Positions 1 to 6,998 of a stretch of DNA of 64,000 nt are shown in pieces. Origin of the DNA: an uncultured Erythrobacter sp. (GTDB taxonomy: Bacteria; Pseudomonadota; Alphaproteobacteria; Sphingomonadales; Sphingomonadaceae); NCBI GenBank assembly GCA_947503155.1, contig CANNCL010000004.1:186001-250000 (forward strand), in the 5' to 3' direction. The notes below the pieces were generated by a model. It did not search any database and was not told the DNA's origin. It saw nothing but the letters and a program-made list of their open reading frames with translations. The translations under genes and the position numbers were made by a program. How positions within the stretch are numbered: position 1 is the first letter of the stretch; every line of letters starts with the position of its first letter.

Positions 1-480
1 TCGGCGCGCCCTTATGGTCCGGTGCCTGTCCGCGTCGCCGCAGAATTGCGGGCCACAAATAACAGGTTTGGCACTGAAATTCGCCCAGCCGCCTATGCGG
101 TTACAGAATTACCGGCCGCGCGCTTGCCCTTTGATCTTCGGATGGAGGCGTATGGCGGTGCGGGCTATGTCGGGGGAAGCGCGGACACGGCCTTTGTCGA
201 TGGCCAAGTGGCGATCACACGCGAAGTGGTCAGTTTTGCTGGTCCTCTTGCTGGCTCCGGTAACAATGCGAGCGATCAGCGCATTCGCCTCAGCTTTGGC
301 GGCGGTGCGTGGGGCGGTGCGCAAAAGGATGCAAGCCGGCTCGATGTTGGACCGACTATACGCCTCGACTTGACCCTCGGTGAAGTGCCCGCGCGGTTAT
401 CGGTCGATTGGCGCGAGCGTGTGGCGGGCGATGCCGCCCCGGAATCCGGTATCGCGGCGACGCTATCGACACGTTTTTGA
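1..480 (+). CDS. C-terminal part of a probable outer-membrane protein (5' end outside window)
   Basis: The reading frame is open from the first base of the window and stops at 478-480, so this is the last ~159 residues of a longer protein; the first ATG-like codon inside should not be taken as the start. The segment is rich in alternating polar and hydrophobic stretches and glycine (for example EAYGGAGYVGG and RIRLSFGGGAWGGA) and ends in Phe after STRF, which is typical of outer-membrane beta-barrel proteins recognised by BamA. I do not recognise the family. It lies 78 bases upstream of the TauE-like permease on the same strand but a shared transcript is not evident. Confidence 0.6.
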   Translation, partial: SARPYGPVPVRVAAELRATNNRFGTEIRPAAYAVTELPAARLPFDLRMEAYGGAGYVGGSADTAFVDGQVAITREVVSFAGPLAGSGNNASDQRIRLSFGGGAWGGAQKDASRLDVGPTIRLDLTLGEVPARLSVDWRERVAGDAAPESGIAATLSTRF

Positions 481-558
481 ACTCCAATCCCGGATAGGGC
501 GGGGAACAGATTCACGCACTCACTTCCCAGCCATGCGCCTCTGCGGTAGTCGATCAGT

Positions 559-1473
559 ATGGATGTTTATTTGCCCATTGCGAATCTGTCAGTGAACGGA
601 CTGTTCATTGTGCTGCTTGGCGGGCTAACAGGCGTACTTTCTGGGCTTTTCGGGGTTGGCGGCGGGTTTCTAACCACGCCGCTTTTGATCTTTTACGGCA
701 TCCCGCCAACCGTTGCGGCGGCATCTGCTGCAACGCAGGTGACGGGCGCAAGCGTATCAGGCGTGATCGCGCATGGTAAGCGTAAGGGCGTCGATTACCG
801 CATGGGTATGGTTATGGTCGGCGGAGGCGTCATTGGCGCGTTGCTCGGCGCGGTGCTGTTCCGGGTGCTTCAAGCGTTGGGACAGATCGACGTTGTGATC
901 AGCATTCTTTACGTCGTCCTGCTGGGGACAATCGGATCTTTGATGATGCGAGAGGCGCTGGATGCGTTGCTGCCCAACCGCAAAAAAGGCGACGCGGCAC
1001 CGCGCAAGCGGCGCCATCATCCACTGGTTGCTGGTCTGCCTTACCGGGTTCGGTTCTATGGTTCGGGACTTTATATTTCTCCGATTGCTCCGGCGATTTT
1101 GGGCGTTCTAGTCGGCATTTTGACGATGCTGATGGGGGTTGGCGGCGGATTTATCCTTGTGCCTGCGATGCTGTATATTTTGGGCATGAGCGGCAATGTC
1201 GTGGTGGGCACGTCGCTGTTCCAAATTCTGTTTGTGACAATGGTCACAACCATGACCCATGCGCTCACCACCAAATCGGTCGATATTGTTCTGGCCGGTT
1301 TGCTCTTGCTGGGATCGGTTCTGGGCGCGCAGTTCGGGACGCAGATCGCGATGAAGGCACGGCCAGAGGTTTTGCGGATGGTGCTGGCAGGGATCGTGAT
1401 CCTTGTGGCGCTGCGGATGCTCTATGGTCTGGGTGTTCAGCCGGATGAGATTTACACGGTCAGCCCGCTATGA
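559..1473 (+). CDS. TauE/SafE-family sulfite/anion exporter-like permease
   Basis: A 304-residue inner-membrane protein with about eight hydrophobic spans in two similar halves. Each half carries the glycine-rich family motif: GVLSGLFGVGGGFLTTP near residues 25-40 and MLMGVGGGFILVPAMLY near residues 190-207. Family members export sulfite, sulfoacetate or other organic anions, but the substrate here cannot be read from sequence. A hydrophilic basic loop (NRKKGDAAPRKRRHH) separates the halves and is probably cytoplasmic. The stop overlaps the start of the next gene by four bases (ATGA), so the two are translationally coupled. This permease plus TIGR02186-like pair is a recurrent alphaproteobacterial arrangement. 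Confidence 0.88.
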   Translation: MDVYLPIANLSVNGLFIVLLGGLTGVLSGLFGVGGGFLTTPLLIFYGIPPTVAAASAATQVTGASVSGVIAHGKRKGVDYRMGMVMVGGGVIGALLGAVLFRVLQALGQIDVVISILYVVLLGTIGSLMMREALDALLPNRKKGDAAPRKRRHHPLVAGLPYRVRFYGSGLYISPIAPAILGVLVGILTMLMGVGGGFILVPAMLYILGMSGNVVVGTSLFQILFVTMVTTMTHALTTKSVDIVLAGLLLLGSVLGAQFGTQIAMKARPEVLRMVLAGIVILVALRMLYGLGVQPDEIYTVSPL

Positions 1474-2246
1474 CCGGGCCGGCAAAGCGCCTGTTTGCAC
1501 CGCTTTCATTGATGGCTCTTGCGCCGTTCCTGATGGGTCAGCGCGAACCGGTTTTGGTCCCCGAGGTCAGCCAGTCGCGGATCGAGGTGCGGCAAGGTTT
1601 CACCGGAGCAAACCTGCTGCTTTACGGCGCGGTGATCGACCCGGATGGCGCCTCTAGCAACACGGAATACGATATCGTCGTAGTCCTGAAAGGCCCCGCA
1701 GAACGCATCCGTTTGCGCGAAAAAGAGCGTTTGGCAGGCATCTGGATGAATTCCGGTGAAAGCGACTTTCAATCCGCGCCATCATTTTTCGCGGTCGCGG
1801 CCTCCAGCCCAATCGAAGATATTGTCGACCCCCGCACCGCCGCGATTTACGAGCTGGGGACGCAGTTTATCCAGCTTAGCCCGACGGGGCAGATTGAGCC
1901 TGAGCAACAAGCGCGATTTGCCCGCGGGCTGGTGGAAATGCGAGAGCGGCTTGGGCTTTATAACGAAGAATCCGAAGGTGTGCGGATCAGCGAAGGCGTG
2001 CTGTATCAGGCGCGCATTGCGCTTCCTTCAAATGTGACAACCGGCGAATACACCGCAGAAACTTTCGCCATCGCAAATGGCCGGGTCCTTGCCAGCGCCA
2101 CTGCCGATATCGAAGTGGTGAAAGTCGGCCTCGAAGGGACTGTGGTTTTCGCAGCTCAGCGGTGGTCGCTGTTCTATGGATTGGGCGCGATCATATTGTC
2201 GGTTGGCATGGGTTGGCTAGCCGGACGGCTGTTTTCAAAGTCCTGA
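1470..2246 (+). CDS. TIGR02186-like membrane-anchored protein, partner of the TauE/SafE permease
   Basis: A 258-residue protein with an N-terminal signal-like hydrophobic segment (about residues 9-22, LFAPLSLMALAPFLMG), a beta-rich extracytoplasmic domain and one C-terminal membrane span (about residues 233-253) followed by a short basic tail. This matches the alphaproteobacterial transmembrane family usually found beside TauE/SafE permeases (TIGR02186, Pfam Alph_Pro_TM). The function of the family is not established; the four-base overlap with the permease suggests an accessory subunit facing the periplasm. The last codons lie inside a short tandem duplication (2237-2266). Confidence 0.82.
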   Translation: MTGPAKRLFAPLSLMALAPFLMGQREPVLVPEVSQSRIEVRQGFTGANLLLYGAVIDPDGASSNTEYDIVVVLKGPAERIRLREKERLAGIWMNSGESDFQSAPSFFAVAASSPIEDIVDPRTAAIYELGTQFIQLSPTGQIEPEQQARFARGLVEMRERLGLYNEESEGVRISEGVLYQARIALPSNVTTGEYTAETFAIANGRVLASATADIEVVKVGLEGTVVFAAQRWSLFYGLGAIILSVGMGWLAGRLFSKS

Positions 2247-2266
2247 TCATAAAAAGTCCTGATCAT
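2237..2266. repeat. Short tandem duplication over the stop codon of the TIGR02186-like gene
   Basis: The 14-base unit AAAGTCCTGATCAT occurs at 2237-2250 and again at 2253-2266, a period of 16 bases. The first copy contains the TGA stop of the preceding gene and the second repeats it out of the coding region. It looks like replication slippage; a regulatory role is not indicated. Confidence 0.6.
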
Positions 2267-2408
2267 TAAACTGATAGGCGGCGACCAAGTAAAATCTTGA
2301 CCCGATCTTAACCTCGTTCCGTCATTGCTGATCGCTGAGTATTCGGCTGGATCTAGCAATTCCGGCTACGAAACAATTGGCTAAAGCCAAAGGGTTGAGG
2401 ACGACCAC

Positions 2409-4112
2409 ATGACCGATATGGGCAACCATGATTTTGCGCCAGCAGGCAAACCTGCGGATAATTCCGGGCAAACTGACACGCCGCCATCTGGCGCGCGTCA
2501 AAATACGGTCGACAATGGTCGCCAGCCGATCGGCGTTGTGCTGGAAATCTCGGGCGCAGGGTCGCAAATTGCGCTCGATCTCCAACGCCTCAACGAATGT
2601 ATGGAAGACGAGGATCGTTCGATCGCTCTCGCCGGACAAGTCGGAAGCCAGATCAAGATCCGCGTCGGCAATTCGTGGTTGCTCGCCAATGTTCGTGACC
2701 AACGCAAGGATCGCCGCAATGAAAGCGGGATCATCGCGCATATCGATTTCCTTGGTGAGGGTGCGGAGGAAAAGCTGACAGGGCGCATTCACGGATTTAA
2801 GCGCGGTGTGACCCGTTACCCGGTCCCCGGAGCGCTCATCTACCCCGCGACAACCAGAGATCTCGAACAAATTTACGCCAGTGATGGACGCGCAAACATT
2901 ACGATTGGCACCGTTTTTCCGACAAAGGATATCCGGGCCGGCCTGTATATTGACGCGATGCTGGGCAAACACTTTGCCCTGCTAGGGTCGACCGGTACGG
3001 GTAAATCGACCAGCGCCGCGCTGATCCTGCACCGCATTTGTGAGGCTGCGCCCCAGGGCCATATTGTAATGGTCGATCCGCACGGCGAATATTCAGCCGC
3101 ATTCCGCCAAACCGGTCAAATTCTCGACGTGGGCAATTTGCAAATGCCCTATTGGTTGATGAATTTTGAGGAACATTGCGAAGTGCTCCTGACTAGCGGC
3201 GGAAATGAACGTCAGGTCGATATGGATATTTTGGCCAAATGCGTCCTGCACGCACGGTCGAAAAACCGGCTGGCCGAAACGATGGGCAAAATCACCGTCG
3301 ATTCGCCCATTCCCTATCTCCTGTCCGACCTCTCAACCAAGCTACAGGATGAGATGGGCAAGCTTGATAAAGCGACTTCGTCTGCGCCTTATATGCGCAT
3401 CAAGGGTAAGCTTGATGAGCTGAAGAACGATCCGCGATACCAATTCATGTTCTCTGGGATGCTGGTCGGCGATACGATGGCGGACTTTATCTCCAAAGTC
3501 TTTCGTATGCCGGGCAACGGCAAACCTATTTCGATCATCGATGTGTCCGGTGTGCCGTCGGATATCACCTCGACCGTGGTCGCAGTGCTTAGCCGATTGG
3601 TGTTCGATTTTGCGATCTGGGGGCGTGAGGAAAAGACCCGCCCGATCCTGCTCGTATGCGAAGAGGCCCACCGCTACGTTCCGAATGAGAAGAATTCTGA
3701 TGGGTCATCGGTTGCCAAAATCCTTAGCCGGATTGCCAAGGAGGGCCGGAAATATGGTATCTCACTTGGCCTCATCACTCAGCGTCCTTCTGACCTTGCT
3801 GAAGGCGTGTTGTCGCAATGCGGTACTATCCTTTCGATGCGTCTCAACAATGACCGCGATCAGGCTTTCGTGAAGGCCGCTATGCCCGAAGGTGCGCGCG
3901 GTTTCCTCGATTCCATCCCTGCCTTGCGCAACCGGGAAGTTATCATTTGCGGCGAAGGCGTCGCGATTCCGATCCGCGTGAGCTTCGACAATCTGGAAGA
4001 ATACAAACGCCCTGCATCCGAAGATCCAAGCTTCGCGGAGCTTTGGAACGAAGGCGGCGGCGAAGAGGAATTGGTCGAACGTGTCGTGCTTCGTTGGCGC
4101 TCACAAGGGTGA
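2409..4112 (+). CDS. HerA-type DNA-translocating ATPase (DUF87/HAS-barrel)
   Basis: A 567-residue cytoplasmic protein. After a polar N-terminus of ~38 residues comes a HAS-barrel-like beta domain (about 40-150), then a RecA-like ATPase core: Walker A GSTGTGKST at 193-201, the VDPHGEYSA segment at 222-230, Walker B ILLVCEEAH at 413-421, and a downstream LITQRPSDL sensor-like segment. These features define the HerA/FtsK superfamily of hexameric DNA pumps. Bacterial HerA proteins act in DNA end processing (with NurA in archaea) or, with partner nucleases or NADases, in phage defence. No NurA or Sir2 gene is adjacent; the nearest neighbour is the convergent TIR receptor. The start at 2409 is preceded by GAGGA. 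A housekeeping role in sphingomonads is equally possible. Confidence 0.85.
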   Translation: MTDMGNHDFAPAGKPADNSGQTDTPPSGARQNTVDNGRQPIGVVLEISGAGSQIALDLQRLNECMEDEDRSIALAGQVGSQIKIRVGNSWLLANVRDQRKDRRNESGIIAHIDFLGEGAEEKLTGRIHGFKRGVTRYPVPGALIYPATTRDLEQIYASDGRANITIGTVFPTKDIRAGLYIDAMLGKHFALLGSTGTGKSTSAALILHRICEAAPQGHIVMVDPHGEYSAAFRQTGQILDVGNLQMPYWLMNFEEHCEVLLTSGGNERQVDMDILAKCVLHARSKNRLAETMGKITVDSPIPYLLSDLSTKLQDEMGKLDKATSSAPYMRIKGKLDELKNDPRYQFMFSGMLVGDTMADFISKVFRMPGNGKPISIIDVSGVPSDITSTVVAVLSRLVFDFAIWGREEKTRPILLVCEEAHRYVPNEKNSDGSSVAKILSRIAKEGRKYGISLGLITQRPSDLAEGVLSQCGTILSMRLNNDRDQAFVKAAMPEGARGFLDSIPALRNREVIICGEGVAIPIRVSFDNLEEYKRPASEDPSFAELWNEGGGEEELVERVVLRWRSQG

Positions 4113-4179
4113 TTCAGCCGCCGTTGGTGTGCTCTTTTCGAAAGAGGCGCCCTGGCTCTGCTGAAGACCCGATAGCGCG

Positions 4180-6000
4180 TTAGTTGCTGGCAACTACACG
4201 GCCCAACAAGGCATCGAAATTGTCGATCTCGGTCCAATCCGTCGCGGACGGGTTGTAGCGCAGGTTGTACAAAGGCCGTGTGCCGCCTGCCTGTCCGCTG
4301 TTCTGACCCAGATCGTTGAACGCAATTTCTCCGGTGACCCCGTTGAAACGCCGTGTGCGAAGGGTCTCGACCAATCGTTCGGAGGTGATTTCGCCGCCCA
4401 TGTCGGCGATCGCCTGCTTGATTACAAGACCGGAATCGAACGCGATGGCTTCCGATGTCAGGCTTGGCGTCAACGGACCGAACACCGCTTCGAAGCGGCG
4501 AGAATCCGGAAGGCCGCGCGTGTCCGCAGGGCTTCGACGTATCTCGTCCATTGAGAACAGACGACTGTGTTGAATATCCATCTCATTGCTGACTTGCTGA
4601 ACCACTCTGCTTGTGTTCCAGCCCCCCAACAATGCGGCGCGCGGCGCCTCCGAAGATGCATAGAAATTTTCGACCAAGACCTTAAAATCGGTGCTGTAGC
4701 CTAGGACGATAATCATCTTGTTCTCGTCAAAAATCTGACGCGAACTGTCCAATTCGAAACTGTCCATGATTTGGCCACGGCGGAAGTTGATCGTCCGAAC
4801 GCGCCCCTCATTGTACCAATCTGCCCATTGCGGCAGACGGTCGGTAATGCCGCGGAAAAACAGTTCACCGTAACTCGGTTCTGCGGAATTTGGCACCGAC
4901 TCTACTATCAATACCAATTCTACACCGCTTTCGATGGTGTTCTGAGCCAGTCGCGCGAATTGTTCAGAACGTTCGTCAACGCCGGACCGGACGCGGAACA
5001 ACGGCAGGTCGCTTTGCTCCCATCCCAGATCCCTGCGTGATGCCGCGGTTGTAAGAAGGATCGCAGGCGAACGACCGCTTTCCTCAACCACTTCTAGGAC
5101 GCTGGGCGTGAATTCGGTGATCGTTGGTCCGACAATCGCAATCACATTGCGTTGCGCCAAATTGGTCCGCAATCCTTCCATCAGTTCCGCGGCGTCGCGT
5201 CCCTTCATTTCGTCGATCGTTGCGGTCAGATCGCGGATCGTGACGTTCGGAGTGTCGCGGAAGGCCGCTTTCAACCCTTCCGCTTGGTTTACACCGAATC
5301 CGTCACTGGGGAAAATGCTTAGGACCACTGGGGACATGTCATCCGGTGGAGGAGGGGCGCTTCGACCGCCGAACATTTCCATGGCCACCAATCCTGCGAC
5401 CACGATGCCCACGACGCTTGCTGCGGCAGGCCAATAGCGCTTCCAAATCGGGGCGTCTGTGCCACTGCTCGTCGCGGCGATTGTGGTTTTTTTTGCGGTA
5501 GGGGTAGGGGAAGGAGCAGCCGCAGCCGTTGGCGCAGCGGCGCCTGTTGCAGCGCGAGAGAGCGCCTGCGCCACGGGATCATCCGCGGCGGTGCCAGCGG
5601 CAATTTCGCCGATTCCAACTTGTTTGCGGACCCCGTCCAGCAGATCGGGCCAATTGACGCTGTTGGTCGGATTGTCTCCGCCATCGTGCAATTCACACGC
5701 TTGAATGCGGCGGAAACCGCGCGGAATTGTGATCGGATCGATTGTGATCGGGACGAGCGTATCAGCCTCGATCCCGTCTTCGGCCTCTTCTTTGACCCAC
5801 CGGCTGGAAATCGAATCGTCCGACCATACGACGATGATCGCCTTCGATTTCTTAATTGCCTTGTCGATCACATGGTCGAATTCTTCGCCCGCACGAATAT
5901 CGCGATCCCACCAGACCGAATACCCTTCGTCAATCAGGCCCTGTGCAATATGTGCAACCCGCTCACGGTCAGACCGTGAGTAACTGATAAAAATGTCCAC
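4180..6000 (-). CDS. TIR domain - transmembrane - type-1 periplasmic-binding-fold receptor
   Basis: A 606-residue protein starting at a GTG (5998-6000) behind GGGGGTAG. Residues 1-130 are a TIR domain: DIFISYSRSDR at 2-12, VWWDRDIRAGEEFD at 29-42, and SSRWVKEEAEDG with W68 and E72 in the WxxxE arrangement that supplies the catalytic glutamate in NAD-cleaving TIRs. Residues ~133-185 are an Ala/Pro/Thr-rich linker. One membrane span (about 191-208) follows KR, so the TIR end should be cytoplasmic. Residues ~222-600 resemble a Leu/Ile/Val-binding-protein fold: VLSIFPSDGFGVNQAEGLKA, IAIVGPTITEF and the late GVTGEIAFNDLGQNSG. There is no cleavable signal peptide. The inferred role is a membrane receptor that senses a periplasmic ligand and signals or degrades NAD inside. 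It lies 24 bases downstream of queE and converges on the HerA gene. The ligand, enzyme activity and purpose are unknown. Confidence 0.85.
   Translation of the reverse strand: MDIFISYSRSDRERVAHIAQGLIDEGYSVWWDRDIRAGEEFDHVIDKAIKKSKAIIVVWSDDSISSRWVKEEAEDGIEADTLVPITIDPITIPRGFRRIQACELHDGGDNPTNSVNWPDLLDGVRKQVGIGEIAAGTAADDPVAQALSRAATGAAAPTAAAAPSPTPTAKKTTIAATSSGTDAPIWKRYWPAAASVVGIVVAGLVAMEMFGGRSAPPPPDDMSPVVLSIFPSDGFGVNQAEGLKAAFRDTPNVTIRDLTATIDEMKGRDAAELMEGLRTNLAQRNVIAIVGPTITEFTPSVLEVVEESGRSPAILLTTAASRRDLGWEQSDLPLFRVRSGVDERSEQFARLAQNTIESGVELVLIVESVPNSAEPSYGELFFRGITDRLPQWADWYNEGRVRTINFRRGQIMDSFELDSSRQIFDENKMIIVLGYSTDFKVLVENFYASSEAPRAALLGGWNTSRVVQQVSNEMDIQHSRLFSMDEIRRSPADTRGLPDSRRFEAVFGPLTPSLTSEAIAFDSGLVIKQAIADMGGEITSERLVETLRTRRFNGVTGEIAFNDLGQNSGQAGGTRPLYNLRYNPSATDWTEIDNFDALLGRVVASN
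5962..5980. repeat. Perfect palindrome inside codons 7-13 of the TIR receptor gene
   Basis: CTCACGGTC (5962-5970), one central A, then GACCGTGAG (5972-5980): nine perfectly paired bases on each side. In mRNA it would form a strong hairpin about 20 bases after the GTG start; as DNA it could bind a dimeric protein. It encodes Ser-Arg-Ser-Asp-Arg-Glu in the first TIR helix, so protein constraint could also explain part of it. Confidence 0.6.
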
Positions 6001-6024
6001 CTTGGCTACCCCCGATTCCCAGTA

Positions 6025-6807
6025 TTACGTCGCACGTGCGTCTCCGTAAAGATGGATATGCATCCGATCGCTCATTCTAAATCCATGTTTGAGGCACAGG
6101 CCGTTCAGCCATGCCTGCCGATTGCGCAGTGTTTCGCTATCGGTTCCCTCTGCCATCAGGAAAACGTGCCCCGGTTTAAAGCGATATTTGCGCTGTAATT
6201 CTAGAACTTCTGCGACATCATCTGGCTGTGCAACCACGAATTTGAAGAACGCGCGCGGATCGTCGGCATAACTTTCGAGTCGCTCCGGGATCAGGGCAAG
6301 CTGAGCCGAATTGCCGGAATGGGCCAGTTTGGGGCTGACATTGTATTGATCCACCCGGATATCGAGCCGCGCGGGCGGCTTGGCTGTGCCGTTGGTTTCG
6401 ATCTCCACGCTGATGTCGGGCAGATGTTCGAGCATTTCGGCCAGAGCGCCCGCTTGCAACATTGGTTCGCCCCCGGTGATGACGAGGCGGCTTTGGCCCA
6501 GCGTGGCGATGTGGGCGGCGGCGTCTTTGGGGCTGAGCGTTATTTGGTTCGCCTTGCGTTCATAGGTGACGGCGTCGCGGTGTGGGCGTTCCGGCGCATC
6601 CTGGCCCGGCGCATCCCCGTCCCCGGAAACCCTTGTAAAATTCCAGGTGTAGGCCGTGTCGCACCAAATGCAGGCGAGGTTGCAGCGAGATAAGCGGATG
6701 AAGGCGACCGGCATTCCCATGCTTGGCCCTTCGCCTTGCAGGCTTGCGAAAATTTCCGGGCCGCCTTGGCCTTGGGCGGCATCGTCGGTGGCAAGCACTA
6801 GGTCCAT
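6025..6807 (-). CDS. queE: 7-carboxy-7-deazaguanine synthase (radical SAM)
   Basis: A 260-residue radical SAM enzyme converting 6-carboxy-tetrahydropterin to 7-carboxy-7-deazaguanine in queuosine (preQ0) synthesis. Visible features are the substrate-binding FASLQGEGPSMGMPVAFIRL region (about 21-40), the iron-sulfur cluster motif RCNLACIWCDT (CxxxCxxC) at about 42-52, and the SAM-binding LVITGGEPMLQ segment. An insertion of ~30 polar residues (VSGDGDAPG onward) follows the cluster motif, as in other alphaproteobacterial QueE proteins that pair with TYW residues. No other queuosine genes are in the window. It is the upstream gene of a probable two-gene transcript with the TIR receptor. Confidence 0.93.
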   Translation of the reverse strand: MDLVLATDDAAQGQGGPEIFASLQGEGPSMGMPVAFIRLSRCNLACIWCDTAYTWNFTRVSGDGDAPGQDAPERPHRDAVTYERKANQITLSPKDAAAHIATLGQSRLVITGGEPMLQAGALAEMLEHLPDISVEIETNGTAKPPARLDIRVDQYNVSPKLAHSGNSAQLALIPERLESYADDPRAFFKFVVAQPDDVAEVLELQRKYRFKPGHVFLMAEGTDSETLRNRQAWLNGLCLKHGFRMSDRMHIHLYGDARAT

Positions 6808-6998
6808 GCTGCACCTGCGAATGAAGTTGACAAAAATGACATCGGCAATCCGCCTCTAAGCCCACTCAAAACGCCCCGTACCCTCGCAATTTCGCCAATT
6901 GTGCACATGCGAAGGAAGTTGACACTTCTCCAACATAAATTGCGGGATACGGGTGTGATCATCGGCGTGTCATAGCGCGAATTGCTGGGTGTAGGAAA

